The position numbers and the translations under genes were made by a program. Below are positions 44,496 to 54,168 of a stretch of 64,000 bases of DNA, in pieces. The notes under the pieces were generated by a model. The model had not been told where the DNA came from, did no database searches, and was given only the letters and a program-made list of their open reading frames with translations. The stretch lies in assembly GCF_001645125.1 (NCBI RefSeq), contig NZ_LXKA01000221.1, positions 186,001 through 250,000 on the forward strand, in the 5' to 3' direction. The DNA comes from Paraburkholderia ginsengiterrae. GTDB lineage: Bacteria > Pseudomonadota > Gammaproteobacteria > Burkholderiales > Burkholderiaceae. Every line of letters begins with the position of its first letter. The first letter of the stretch is position 1.

Positions 44496-45578
44496 TTACG
44501 AAGCGCGCCCGAACACCGCCGTGACCACCATCGTGCAAAGCGCGCCGACCATGGCGCTAATCAGCACGCCAAGGACCAGATTCGTTCCGATGTACTTGCT
44601 AAACCAGTCGTCTGTGACCCAGACGCCATTCTTCGTGAACCACGCACTGCCATGAATCGTGACGATCACACTGTCCGGCTTCAGTTCGAGTTTCGTGGCA
44701 CGCAACAGCCCGCTGGTCGAACAATCCTGAATCGCCGGACTCCGTAGCGGCCGATAATCCGCTTCCTCACTCGCCGCACACGCGAAGAGCGTATCGGTGC
44801 TGCTGTCGGACAGCCGCACGGCGGCGCTGCGCAAAGGCAGACCGGAACTGGCCGCATCGGGATCTTCGGCCCCGCCGAGATGCAGGACCGAAGCAGGCTT
44901 TCTGGACGGAAAAGTCAACGTGAGCGCATGGTCCTCCTGAACCAGGACAGTCAGCGCAACGGCTCCGGGAACGCGTGCGGCCGGCTGGTTGGCGACGCGC
45001 AACTCTTTCTGTTCCGCGACGGCAGGCGCCGTGCCGCCGTCGCCGAGCAGAACGGCGAGCTGAACCTTCAGCGGGGCATGATGTGCAACGATGTTCAACC
45101 CCGGATGCGGCCCTTCGCCAATGTGGGCGATCTGCACGTCGGCGATGCCGGAGCCCGGTTCCAAGGCAATGTCGATCATCGTGTGGCCCGTTCCCGCTTG
45201 CGCGGTCGTCCAGGATAGCGCGCCGTCGGACGTCGGCATCGTTAGCGCGAAGTCATCGTGTAGTGACTTGACCGTCTGGTCATCGAGATGCGCGCCGTCG
45301 AAGCGCACGTCAACGCCCTCGTTGTCGGCACCCTCGACAGCAAGCAGCGGCCCCGGCGCGAGCGGTTCGAGAACGAGCCGGTCTCCGGCTGCCACTTTCC
45401 ACGGATCCGGCGGAAGAGGGCGGCTAACGGGCCGGCTGGTCGCGTACCAGTAGAGCGCCGCAAGCGCGAGCAGCGCAATCAGCGCGATGCCTGAGCGCCT
45501 GATGATCACGCGCGCGGCGGGCGTGACCGGACGCGCCCGCGCTCGCGCCGGGGGATGGGGTTTTGCTCGGCGGTTCAT
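44496..45578 (-). CDS. Membrane protein of unknown function
   Basis: A 360-residue product with a basic, proline-rich N-terminus, a transmembrane segment at about residues 30-48, a large domain of about 280 residues, and a second hydrophobic segment near the C-terminus (LGVLISAMVGALCTMVVTAVF). The topology suggests a domain on the periplasmic side held by both ends. The central region is beta-rich (DGALSWTTAQAGTGHTMIDI, LHLGGAEDPDAASSGLPLRS). No family is recognised. Its start overlaps the stop of the next gene upstream (45575-46543) as ATGA, so the two are co-translated. Confidence 0.7.
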   Translation of the reverse strand: MNRRAKPHPPARARARPVTPAARVIIRRSGIALIALLALAALYWYATSRPVSRPLPPDPWKVAAGDRLVLEPLAPGPLLAVEGADNEGVDVRFDGAHLDDQTVKSLHDDFALTMPTSDGALSWTTAQAGTGHTMIDIALEPGSGIADVQIAHIGEGPHPGLNIVAHHAPLKVQLAVLLGDGGTAPAVAEQKELRVANQPAARVPGAVALTVLVQEDHALTLTFPSRKPASVLHLGGAEDPDAASSGLPLRSAAVRLSDSSTDTLFACAASEEADYRPLRSPAIQDCSTSGLLRATKLELKPDSVIVTIHGSAWFTKNGVWVTDDWFSKYIGTNLVLGVLISAMVGALCTMVVTAVFGRAS

Positions 45579-46543
45579 TGCTTCACGATGTGTACGGAGT
45601 CCGGCGAAATCGCGCCAGCCCAGCTCTTTTCGTCATTCAGCGTGTCCCAGACTCGCACCTGCAGACGATAGACGCCCGGCACCCTTGCACCGCCCCCATC
45701 CTTGCCGTCCCAGCTCCCGCTGTGCGTTCCTTTCTGCAAGGGATCGTGCGGCGTCGCGCCGACGAGTTGCACGCTCACCTGGTCTGGCGCCGTCACTTCG
45801 AAGCGAAGTATTTCTTCCGTACCACGGCCAAAGTCGCGAATGGTGCTGTAGCCGATCGAAGCCGATTCCTGCGGAAACCGCGGTGCGGACGGTCCGAACT
45901 GCAGGTTGTTGACCGCGACGGACCCAACCGCGCGCGGCCCGCCGCCAATGCCATAGATGGCAATGGGAGAAAACGGGCGCGCTGTTTGCCGGTCGCCGCC
46001 GGTGGCTGACGTGCACGCCCGCTGCACCGAATAGACGGCATATTGGCCCGGCTGGGGGCTGGGGCCTATCTCGTCGGGAAGCGGGACCTTGATGACATGC
46101 CGGCCGGCGCGGCCGTCCGCGTCCAGCATGATGCTCGGATACGTTTTCTCGCCCGCGCTGAGCGCGAGCCATGTGCAACTGTCGGGGCGCGGTGCGACGT
46201 CGATCACGAAAGGCCAGCCGCCCTGCATGAATCCTTCGACGGTAAATGACCCGGCGCTCAGCGACACTGGAAATTGAGGGCCGTACTTCAGCAGACTCTC
46301 CGCGTCAGGTTTGGGCCGCGGATCAGGTGGCTTGGGACGCGCTTCGGACCCGCCCTCCGGACGATTGAAGAGCCACTGCAGCGGAATGGATACCGACGGC
46401 CCACCGCCGCCTTGCGGACGGTCGTATCCCCCACCCGGCGCTCTCTGCGCATGGGCCAAGAGCGGCCCAAGAGACAGGCACATAATCACGACGCGGCCGG
46501 CGGTGCCAAGCCGCCGCGAAGAGATGCCGGGATGCCGCTTCAT
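45575..46543 (-). CDS. Exported protein with a FlgD-like C-terminal domain
   Basis: A 322-residue product with a signal peptide (about residues 10-33, LGPLLAHA/Q), a glycine-rich linker (GGGYDRPQGGGGP), a middle beta domain with one Cys pair (SCTWLAL and VQRACTS), and a C-terminal domain whose SGSWDGKDGGGARVPGVYRL wording is typical of FlgD-like Ig-fold domains. It is coupled by ATGA to the membrane protein gene downstream; the pair may form a complex in the periplasm. I chose ATG 46543 over GTG 46555 because GAGAAG precedes it. No function known. Confidence 0.72.
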   Translation of the reverse strand: MKRHPGISSRRLGTAGRVVIMCLSLGPLLAHAQRAPGGGYDRPQGGGGPSVSIPLQWLFNRPEGGSEARPKPPDPRPKPDAESLLKYGPQFPVSLSAGSFTVEGFMQGGWPFVIDVAPRPDSCTWLALSAGEKTYPSIMLDADGRAGRHVIKVPLPDEIGPSPQPGQYAVYSVQRACTSATGGDRQTARPFSPIAIYGIGGGPRAVGSVAVNNLQFGPSAPRFPQESASIGYSTIRDFGRGTEEILRFEVTAPDQVSVQLVGATPHDPLQKGTHSGSWDGKDGGGARVPGVYRLQVRVWDTLNDEKSWAGAISPDSVHIVKQ

Positions 46544-46580
46544 GATGCTTCTCACATGGCAAGTGCCTATGCCTGCAACC

Positions 46581-48176
46581 TCACTGCTTCCGCTCTTTCG
46601 TCCTCGTCTGCAGCATCCGCACTCGCGCCATGGCAGCGTGGTCGGTGATCGTGCTGTCGTATAGCTTTGCCAGATCGGCTTTCAGCGCGGTACGCGAATC
46701 GCCGTCGAGATATACCATGTGGCCCGACGGATAGTATTTGAGAGTCAGGTTCTGACGTACTGCGGCGTTCTGCAACGGCATGTTCTGCAGATCCATTGTG
46801 GTCTGGTAAAAAGGCGTGACCGCGTCGTAGTAACCGTTCGCGGACAACACCTTCAGATCGACGTTCAGCGCCATCGTCGCCGCGAGATCGCCCGCGGTGT
46901 ACAGCACGATATTGCCGTTCACGTCCTTGCCTTTCTGCGCGCCTGTCGGGTCGATGTGGCCGAAGTCCCAGTTCGCGAACGCCTGATCATTGAGGTCGGT
47001 GAAGGGCGTCACCGACGTGTACTTGAGCGTGTCGTTCAGATAGGTGTTCCACATCGCCGTGTAGACGCCGCTGACCGCGGTCATCGTCGGGTCGTTGCCG
47101 CCCGAGTTCGGATTGATCGTCGCGGCAATGCCGGTTCCCACGCCGGTCACCCGGCCGTCGTATGAGCCCAGTTCGAGGCCGTCCGATGCCATCAGGGACA
47201 CCAGGAAGGCCATATTCCCGATCGCGTTCTGCGCGGCGACGTCGAGGCTCCAGCTATCGAGCACCACGGGCGTAATGCCGATGAAATCGCTCAGCTTCTG
47301 CACGGTCGCGGCGTCGGCGTTCGGAAACGCCGCGACGGCTTGCGCATAAGGCGTCTGCGCGAACGGAATCACGCTTTGCACATACGACGGCAGATCGGCG
47401 GGCGGCGGGGCAACGTTGATCTTCTTGTGATACCACGCGTCGGCGGCGCACGTCGGCAGGAGTCCGACAGGATTGCCGGCCTGCGAGTAGTCGAGAATGG
47501 ACGATTGCAGCGTCACGCCGTTCAGATCGATGCCGGCTTCGTGCAGCAGATAGGCAAGCACACAGCTGCGAGCCGTGCCATACGATTCACCGAACAGGAA
47601 TTTGGGCGAATTCCAGCGATCGTAGACGGTCAGAAACCGCTCGATGAATTGCCGCAATGAAGCGGCATCCTGGTCGACGCCCCAGAAGTTCTTGTTCGTG
47701 TTCGGCGCGATAGCCGCGGAATAGCCGGTGCCGACCGGATTGATGAACACCAGGTCGCTTCTGTCGAGCAGGCTGTCGGGATTGGGCTCCATCGTGTAGG
47801 GCGCGGCCGGCGTGAATTTCGGCATGTCGGTTTTGATCCGCTGCGGCGCGAACGATCCGAGCAACAGAAACACCGACGACGAACCCGGTCCGCCGTTATA
47901 GAAGAACGTGACCGGCCGGGTGGAGAGGTCCGCCCCGTCGGCGGTGAATGCCACATAGAAAATCTTCGCCGACGGCTGCGCGCTGACAGGGTCTCGTGCG
48001 ACCAGATGACCGGCGTACGCCGTATAGGCAATGGCCTTCCCGCCGAGCTCCACCTGATGATGCGTAATCGCTGCCTGCTCCGTGCTGTCGCTGATCGAGT
48101 CGCCGGGACCGCTGCCGTATGCGAGCGGATCGGAGTACGGTTGATCAGGTGAGGGGACACTGGGTGCTGTTGACAT
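46581..48176 (-). CDS. Serine carboxypeptidase-like peptidase, family S10
   Basis: A 531-residue alpha/beta-hydrolase of family S10. The oxyanion region is FFYNGGPGSSSVFLL and the nucleophile elbow is FGESYGTAR with Ser198. A catalytic Asp is expected near the ANGYYDAVTPF segment and the His is in YYPSGHMVYLD. Eukaryotic and many bacterial S10 enzymes are exported, but the N-terminus here (MSTAPSVPSPDQPYSDPL) has no signal peptide. GGGAG lies eight bases before the ATG. It is followed by the pair of exported proteins after about 40 bases and may share their transcript. Confidence 0.9.
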   Translation of the reverse strand: MSTAPSVPSPDQPYSDPLAYGSGPGDSISDSTEQAAITHHQVELGGKAIAYTAYAGHLVARDPVSAQPSAKIFYVAFTADGADLSTRPVTFFYNGGPGSSSVFLLLGSFAPQRIKTDMPKFTPAAPYTMEPNPDSLLDRSDLVFINPVGTGYSAAIAPNTNKNFWGVDQDAASLRQFIERFLTVYDRWNSPKFLFGESYGTARSCVLAYLLHEAGIDLNGVTLQSSILDYSQAGNPVGLLPTCAADAWYHKKINVAPPPADLPSYVQSVIPFAQTPYAQAVAAFPNADAATVQKLSDFIGITPVVLDSWSLDVAAQNAIGNMAFLVSLMASDGLELGSYDGRVTGVGTGIAATINPNSGGNDPTMTAVSGVYTAMWNTYLNDTLKYTSVTPFTDLNDQAFANWDFGHIDPTGAQKGKDVNGNIVLYTAGDLAATMALNVDLKVLSANGYYDAVTPFYQTTMDLQNMPLQNAAVRQNLTLKYYPSGHMVYLDGDSRTALKADLAKLYDSTITDHAAMARVRMLQTRTKERKQ

Positions 48177-48419
48177 TTGTCACACTCCCGGAATATCGGA
48201 TCGATGAACCACACCGGTTCTTTGCGGATGCACCAAGCCTCCGCCCGCTGCATAGGCAGCGTGAGCCTGGCGGCAAGCAATACGTCGAGCGCCGGCCAGA
48301 CGCCTCGTCGGGCAGCGCCCTCGCGGACGCTCTTCCAATATCGGAACGATTCATCACACTGGATTTTTTAACATGCGCAGATCCGTTCCGGCAGTGGCGT
48401 AAATGCGCCGCTGCGCGGC

Positions 48420-49871
48420 TTACGGTTTCGTCGCCGAAGCCTTTGCACGTGCACGTAATGCCTGCCATGCAGCTGTTCGCGTGCGGATGTAGTTGTCGTA
48501 GTCATCGCTCGTTCTGAGCGCGGGCATCTGGTTGTGCACATACCCCTGACTGTCGGGAACCGGCAATCGCGACACCAGTTCGGCCTGAATCATTTGCAGA
48601 TGCGAAGGCACATCCGCGTCAGGAAACACGGTGCCTGATGTCGGCACCTTCACTCCGGCAAGCGGATTGTCCGTGCGCGGCTGCGAGAGCGTGAAGACCG
48701 CGCTGACATCCGGCGCGGCTGCATCTCTCGCGGTGAGCGGCGGCAGGTTCCAAAGCAGCTCGACTGTCTTCAGGATGCTGGTGTGGTCGAGCGGAGTTCC
48801 CGTTTCGGGCACCCTGAAGACGGTGCCCGCCTCGATCCAGGGTGATACGAGCACCGTCGGCACGCGCACGCCGAAGCGCTTGAAGTCGAATCCGAATTCG
48901 CCCGCGAGGCCGTCGGGTGCAACGGCGGTCGCAGGCGGCGGCACATGGTCGTAATTGCCGCCGTGCTCGTCGTAGGTGATGATCAGCAGTGTCTGATTCC
49001 AGTTCGGCCCAGTGAAGACGGCCTGGTAGACGTCGTGAATCAACTGCTCGCCCAGCGCCACATCGTAGTTGGGATGCTGGCTATTGCCCTTGGGACTCCA
49101 GCTCGGCTCCAGAAAACTGAAGGCCGGCAACGAACCGGCTTTGGCCGCCGCCTGGAAATCGGTGAACAGCCCGAAGTGCGATTCGTCCGCATTGGTCACG
49201 TCGGGAAAATTGTGGCGCGTCATCGGCGGCGTGTCATAGCCGTAGATGACCCAGCTCCGGTTGGCATCCGATAGCCGGCCAAAAATGCTGGGGCAGGTGA
49301 ACGTCTTGGCCACATCGTCCATATGCCCCTGACTGGTCCCCGCGCAGGTGAACGCGCGATTCGGCATCGTTTCCGTCGGCACCGAAGCGTACCAGTGGTC
49401 ACAGACAGCATAGCCGCTGGCCAGCCCGGACAGGACGGGGAGCATGGCCGGCGTGAACATCCCCATGATGCCGGTCGCGACCGTGCCCGGCAGGATCGAC
49501 CAATGCTTGTTCGCTTCCCACGAGAGCGTTTGCGCGAAGTCCTGCACGAAGCCGCCATTGTTCGGCTGCTGTCCTTGCGCGACGGTGGCGGTTCCGTACA
49601 GTTGCACGTTGGTTGCCGCATACCCCTCGCCAGGATCGGCGCCGGGCATGAAATACGCGTTCTGGTCCGTGGGGGCGATCTTGAACACCGCGACCGCGTT
49701 ACCCTGGCTATCGCGATTGCTTTCCTCGCCTGTGAGGCCTTCGAATGGCTGCCCCGTCGGTGATTTGTTTCCCTGAGCCGCGTAGAGAAACCCCAGCATC
49801 TGATCGAACGAACGGTTTTCGAGCATCAGCACGACAATGTGCTGAGTCGACGAGAAGGCGGCCGCATTCAT
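48420..49871 (-). CDS. Phospholipase C/acid phosphatase-like phosphoesterase
   Basis: A 483-residue enzyme of the bacterial phosphoesterase family that includes phospholipase C (PlcN/PlcH type) and acid phosphatase AcpA. The N-terminal metal motif VVLMLENRSFDQMLG is typical, with TETMPNRAF near the middle, ITYDEHGGNYDHV and LDHTSILKTVELLW. It begins almost at once with the catalytic domain: the twin-arginine signal found in secreted family members is absent. It lies upstream of the S10 gene on the same strand with 243 bases between, so co-transcription is uncertain. Substrate unknown. Confidence 0.9.
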   Translation of the reverse strand: MNAAAFSSTQHIVVLMLENRSFDQMLGFLYAAQGNKSPTGQPFEGLTGEESNRDSQGNAVAVFKIAPTDQNAYFMPGADPGEGYAATNVQLYGTATVAQGQQPNNGGFVQDFAQTLSWEANKHWSILPGTVATGIMGMFTPAMLPVLSGLASGYAVCDHWYASVPTETMPNRAFTCAGTSQGHMDDVAKTFTCPSIFGRLSDANRSWVIYGYDTPPMTRHNFPDVTNADESHFGLFTDFQAAAKAGSLPAFSFLEPSWSPKGNSQHPNYDVALGEQLIHDVYQAVFTGPNWNQTLLIITYDEHGGNYDHVPPPATAVAPDGLAGEFGFDFKRFGVRVPTVLVSPWIEAGTVFRVPETGTPLDHTSILKTVELLWNLPPLTARDAAAPDVSAVFTLSQPRTDNPLAGVKVPTSGTVFPDADVPSHLQMIQAELVSRLPVPDSQGYVHNQMPALRTSDDYDNYIRTRTAAWQALRARAKASATKP

Positions 49872-50471
49872 GTTGAGCTTTCCCTATTTGCGGTTGGTCA
49901 GAACGGATCCGGCAGGTCACCCGCCGCAACACATGCAAAGCGCACGGTTCGACTCCGATAGTTTCCGCTGATGTGCGCGTAGTGGAAGCGCTTCACGTCG
50001 AGCGCCGACTGTATGCGCGCTAGTCGATCCGGATACGCGCCTCGACTCGCGATCCGGAGGACGAGAGCAAATGACTCCCCCTGTGACACTTCAATGGCAT
50101 GCCTCAGGCATAAACGAGCCATTTGAAAACGATTAGCGTGACTGTCACTAAAGTTACATGGACAACGCTAATTTTCCCCCGCAAGCCAGCACGGCCGGCG
50201 TTGGAAGATCGGTCCTGTCGAATTGATCTGCTCACGAGATTCGCTATTCAAGCTAGAACCCCGCAATTCGAAAGTCAAGGATACGGCTGTCTACGAAGAA
50301 CGCCTCATTCCGGCACTTGCGCCACCATGCGGTAGCACACCTGAATCACGCGCAGCAGTCGGTGTGCGGTTTATGCAACACGCGGCGCTCGAACTTTTTT
50401 TAACAGACAGCCGCGCCAGACTTTGATAGCCTCTGTTGTGGAAGTGCATCCGACGACAGGAGGGCTTCACC
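49872..50471. other. Intergenic region, no gene recognised
   Basis: These 600 bases between divergent genes show only short frames. The right end is T-rich (TTTTTTTAACA near 50397) and followed by a good ribosome-binding site for the small coiled-coil gene. No specific promoter is claimed. Confidence 0.45.
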
Positions 50472-50744
50472 ATGCTGCGATGGCTTGTCAACTGGGCTTC
50501 ACATCACGCGCCGACTCCCGAGAAACAGGCGGAACGTGCCTTGAACGAACTGCGCATGGAACTGTTTCAGGCCGAACAGCATGTGCTGGATGCGCAATTA
50601 CGGGTGGATTACTACCGGGCCCGGCTAACCTTTCTGGAAGAGGTAACAAAGAAAGGTATCGAGCAGGTATCCGATGAGCGGAAAGGCTTACACGAGCCGG
50701 CACCGGCGTTGAGACCGGGGCTGAAACTGACCGCGGCTCAATAG
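50472..50744 (+). CDS. Small coiled-coil protein
   Basis: A 90-residue protein with an amphipathic central helix (PEKQAERALNELRMELFQAE, then HVLDAQLRVDYYRARLTFLE) that looks like a coiled coil, and a charged tail. An AGGAGG ribosome-binding site lies eight bases before the ATG, which makes a real gene likely. No signal or membrane segment. Small proteins of this form, some near plasmid- or stress-related genes, are common in Burkholderiaceae; no function can be given. Confidence 0.68.
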   Translation: MLRWLVNWASHHAPTPEKQAERALNELRMELFQAEQHVLDAQLRVDYYRARLTFLEEVTKKGIEQVSDERKGLHEPAPALRPGLKLTAAQ

Positions 50745-50820
50745 CTTTTGCATCTTGAGTAAGACGTTCTCATTCGGCATTGCGGCCGGACATTTCTACC
50801 GCCCGAAATAATGTTCTCCG

Positions 50821-50842
50821 TGCGCCCCCGCAAGGGGGCGCA
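50821..50842. terminator. Strong GC hairpin between convergent genes
   Basis: A perfect nine-base stem, TGCGCCCCC with GGGGGCGCA, closed by the stable tetraloop GCAA. It lies between the small coiled-coil gene (plus) and the end of the SDR gene (minus). No clear T run follows on either strand, so it may be a terminator or only an RNA 3'-end stabiliser. Confidence 0.5.
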
Positions 50843-50862
50843 CGCCATGCCATCAGGCGGTA

Positions 50863-51627
50863 TCAAGCCGTCGAACCACCATCCACGCTGATGTTCTGGC
50901 CGTTGATGTAGTGTCCCGCGTCAGAGACGAGCAAGACCGCCAGGCCGGCCACATCCGCGGGCTCGGCGATGCGCCGCATAGGAATCGTCGAGACGGTCAA
51001 TTTTTCGCGCTCCGGATCCTCCCAAAGCATGCGGGAGAAGTCGGTGCGCACCGCGCCCGGGTTGATCGAATTAACGTTGATGTTCGACGGTCCGAGTTCG
51101 ACTGCGAGGTTGCGCACGAGCTGATCGATCGCCGCCTTCGCCATGCCGTACAACCCGAGCAGGCCCGTGCCACGCTTTGCAGCGCGGCTCGACATAAAGA
51201 CGATCGAGCCGCTCTTGCGTTCGATCATTTGCGGAGCCAGCGCGAGGGCCAGCGCCAGGCTGCCGCGGACCCCGTGGGCCATGGTTGTGTCGAACTGCTC
51301 CGGCGTCTGGCCGAGCACCGAGCCGGCGGGCGGATCTCCCGCCGCATTGAGCACGAGTGCATCGACACGGCCGAATGCGGTGAGCGCATCGGTCGCAAAG
51401 CGCTGCACGCTGTCAGGATCCGTAATGTCGCAAGCGAATGCCGCGACTTCGAATCCTTCTTCTTTGCGCAACTGCGCAGCGGCGGCGTCTGCTGTTTCCT
51501 GGCTGCGCCCGGTAATGACGAGCTTCGCGCCAGACGAGCCGAGGGCCCGCGCGATCGCCAGCCCCATGCCCTTGGTGGACGCCGTTACAACAGCGACTTT
51601 CCCTGTGAGATCAAACAGCTTGTTCAC
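50863..51627 (-). CDS. SDR-family oxidoreductase (FabG-like)
   Basis: A 254-residue classical SDR: the cofactor motif is VVTASTKGMGLAIARAL, then LVLNAAGDPPAG, a catalytic Ser in IVFMSSRAAKRG, and Tyr/Lys in YGMAKAAIDQL, with VNSINPGAVRTDF and the C-terminal HYINGQNISVDGGSTA. All four catalytic residues are present. The start is GTG with AAGGAG nine bases upstream. It probably reduces a 3-oxoacyl or similar carbonyl with NAD(P)H. No neighbour on the same strand points to a pathway. Confidence 0.92.
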   Translation of the reverse strand: MNKLFDLTGKVAVVTASTKGMGLAIARALGSSGAKLVITGRSQETADAAAAQLRKEEGFEVAAFACDITDPDSVQRFATDALTAFGRVDALVLNAAGDPPAGSVLGQTPEQFDTTMAHGVRGSLALALALAPQMIERKSGSIVFMSSRAAKRGTGLLGLYGMAKAAIDQLVRNLAVELGPSNINVNSINPGAVRTDFSRMLWEDPEREKLTVSTIPMRRIAEPADVAGLAVLLVSDAGHYINGQNISVDGGSTA

Positions 51628-52122
51628 GATGGACGCTCCTTATTTGTCAGACATTTAACTTGCGGTTGCAGTACGCCGGTCAACGAACTTCGACGATCCG
51701 GCGAGGTGTTTTAAAGTGCATATACACTAGTAAATGAATATGGTATCAGTCTTGGTGAAACCTTGCAGCGTGTTTGTTGCAGCGGTTTTTCTCCCTAGTG
51801 GAAGCGATCAGGAGGTTAAGGCAAAAAGAAAATTTCTAGTCCGAACTAAAAATACATGGCATCGCCGCCTTGCGTCGGGCGAAGCCACAGCATAGCGCTT
51901 AGGCGCAAACCTTGCTGATGCCTCATCGCCACGATCCCTGCGACCACGACCCTAATATTCCCGCCACGGCAGCGTAATCGAGGACGCTCGCTCAGACACG
52001 CTCATCCTCAAGCGAAATTGTTCGGATGGAGAGAACGATGAATTCTTTACCGAGCATTTTTCCGCGTGATCCGTTCAGATATCTTGTCAAGCATGAATGC
52101 ATCGTCGTGATGAGGTAATCAG
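51628..52122. other. Intergenic region between divergent SDR and MFS genes
   Basis: These 495 bases are more A/T-rich than the surroundings and hold no supported gene. An A/T-rich stretch at 51716-51745 could belong to the SDR promoter. No operator is clear. Confidence 0.45.
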
Positions 52123-53400
52123 ATGGACAACGCAATAACGGAGTGTGTCGGCACTGATCCCGCGCCATTAGAGCGCGACGGCAAGGCCTCGTCTGTGAAG
52201 GATGAGGGCGCCGCGGTGTCGGCGGCGGCGCAGCGCAGTGCGTTGTATGCGCTGGCGCTGGGTACCTTTGCAGTGGGTACGGAAGGCTTCATGATCGCCG
52301 CAATCCTGCCCAGCATCGCCCATTCGTTGTCGATATCCGTGCAGGTCGCGGGTCAGCTCGTCACGATCTTCGCGCTTGTGTATGCGGTGAGCTCTCCGTT
52401 CCTCACAGCGCTGACTGCCTCGCTCAGTCGCCGTCATCTGCTGATGCTTGCGCTGGCTGCCTTCATGGTGGCGAATCTGGTCGCTGCGCTGGCGCACAGC
52501 TTCTGGGCGCTGGCGGCGGCGCGAGTGCTGCTCGCGCTAACCGCCGGACTCTACGTCCCCAACGCCAATGCGGTAGCAGGCGCCATCGTGCCGGCCGCGT
52601 GGCGGGGGCGGGCACTGGCCATCGTCAACGGAGGCATCACGGTCGCGGTTGCCATCGGTGTTCCGCTGGGGGCCGTCGTCGGCGTGCATGTTGGGTGGCG
52701 CTACACGTTCGTCGCCGTTGCCGTGCTGTCGGCGATTGCGCTGACGGTACTGGGCGCCATCCTGCCGCGCAATATTGCGGGTAGTCCGCCGGCCAGCATA
52801 CAGACACGCCTTGCGGTCGCGACCATGCCGGGCGCTTTCGAAGCGCTAGGCACAACGACGCTGTGGGCAACCGGTGCCTATGCGGTCTATACGTACGTCT
52901 CGCCTTTTCTTGCGTCTGCGACCGGGCTGGGTGCGGACCGGGCAGGTCTCGTCCTGACGCTGTTCGGCGTCGCCGCGCTGGGTGGCGTAGCCCTCGGTGG
53001 AATCGCCAACGATCGCGTCGGCGCGCGCCGCGTTCAATCATTCAGCCTGCCGGTCATGGCGACGACGTTTGCAGCGCTCAGCGTGTCCGCGTGGTTGTTC
53101 GCGCCACACGCGCTGCCCGTCATCGTGCCGCTGGTGGCGTGCTGGGGCCTCAGTGCATGGGCTTTCTATCCGCCGCAGCAGAACCGGCTGATCGACGTCG
53201 CCGGTGCGCAGAACACGCCGGTGATTCTCTCGCTGAATGCGTCTTTCATGTACCTGGGCTTCTCGCTCGGTGCCGCAATTGGCTCGCTCACGATCACGTT
53301 GCTGTCGATCACGTGGATCGGTGCAGTCGGAGCCGCATGCCTGCTGGGTGCGATGGCGTTGTCGCGTCTCGCCTGGGCACGTTCCCGCTCACTTTCCTGA
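52123..53400 (+). CDS. MFS transporter, AraJ/drug-exporter type
   Basis: A 425-residue protein with twelve predicted membrane segments beginning near residue 40. The loop after TM2 reads TASLSRRHLLMLAL, the place of the MFS signature, and VALGGIANDRVGARRVQSFS is the repeat of that motif between halves. The family (DHA1, sugar/drug exporters such as AraJ, PbuE, YdhP) exports small molecules by proton exchange. The substrate is unknown. The next gene, a protein of unknown function, starts 13 bases after the stop, so the two form an operon. Confidence 0.9.
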   Translation: MDNAITECVGTDPAPLERDGKASSVKDEGAAVSAAAQRSALYALALGTFAVGTEGFMIAAILPSIAHSLSISVQVAGQLVTIFALVYAVSSPFLTALTASLSRRHLLMLALAAFMVANLVAALAHSFWALAAARVLLALTAGLYVPNANAVAGAIVPAAWRGRALAIVNGGITVAVAIGVPLGAVVGVHVGWRYTFVAVAVLSAIALTVLGAILPRNIAGSPPASIQTRLAVATMPGAFEALGTTTLWATGAYAVYTYVSPFLASATGLGADRAGLVLTLFGVAALGGVALGGIANDRVGARRVQSFSLPVMATTFAALSVSAWLFAPHALPVIVPLVACWGLSAWAFYPPQQNRLIDVAGAQNTPVILSLNASFMYLGFSLGAAIGSLTITLLSITWIGAVGAACLLGAMALSRLAWARSRSLS

Positions 53401-53412
53401 TTGGAGTTATTC

Positions 53413-54132
53413 ATGAATGATCTGCTTGCTCTTGCTGTCGCCGCCCATGGCGGTCTCGATCGCTGGAACTCGTTCCGTACATTGACCGCCGAAGCGTCCA
53501 TCGACGGTGGTCTCTGGCACATGAAGCAAGTGCCGGACATGCTGAAGCACGCAACCTTCGAGATTGGCACACACGAAGAGCACATGAGCATCGCGCCGTT
53601 TCCGGCCCCCGATCAACGCGGCCTGTTCCTGCCGAACCGCGTCTGGGTCGAGAAGCCGGATGGCACGGTCATTGATAGCCGCGACAATCCCGAAGCGTCC
53701 TACGCCGGCCATACTGAGGAAACGCCTTGGGACAAGTTCCACGTCAGTTACTTCACCGGCAAGGCGATGTGGACTTATCTCACGTCGCCTTTCCTCTACA
53801 TCTACCCGGGATTCGAGACCGAAGAGATCGAACCGTGGCAGGAGGACGGTGAGGTCTGGCGGCGCCTGAAGGTGACGTTTCCCGACTACGTGGCGAGCCA
53901 TACGCGCACGCAGATCACGCATTTCGGCCCCGATGGCTTGATGCGGCGCCACGACTATACGGTCGACGTTCTTGGCGGCGCCCCCGGTGCCAATTACGTT
54001 AGCGGCTATCGCGAAGTGCAGGGCATCATGATGCCCACGAAACGCCGCGTGTATGCGTACGATCAGAACGGGCAGAAGGTGCCGGAGCCCGTCCTGGTGT
54101 CGATCGACTTCGGTCAGCTGACGTTTTCGTGA
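53413..54132 (+). CDS. Soluble protein of unknown function in operon with MFS exporter
   Basis: A 239-residue product with no signal peptide. The sequence is rich in aromatic strands (WHMKQVPDMLKHATFEIGTH, FLYIYPGFETEEIEPWQEDG) and ends in a beta-rich part (YREVQGIMMPTKRRVYAYD), like outer-membrane-lipoprotein carrier-type folds found in cytoplasmic relatives. The ATG at 53413 has TTGGAG ten bases upstream. Pairing with an exporter suggests that it binds or modifies the transported compound; this is inference only. Confidence 0.75.
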   Translation: MNDLLALAVAAHGGLDRWNSFRTLTAEASIDGGLWHMKQVPDMLKHATFEIGTHEEHMSIAPFPAPDQRGLFLPNRVWVEKPDGTVIDSRDNPEASYAGHTEETPWDKFHVSYFTGKAMWTYLTSPFLYIYPGFETEEIEPWQEDGEVWRRLKVTFPDYVASHTRTQITHFGPDGLMRRHDYTVDVLGGAPGANYVSGYREVQGIMMPTKRRVYAYDQNGQKVPEPVLVSIDFGQLTFS

Positions 54133-54168
54133 CGAGGCGTCTTGCCTGTATGGCCTTCGCCCGACTGC

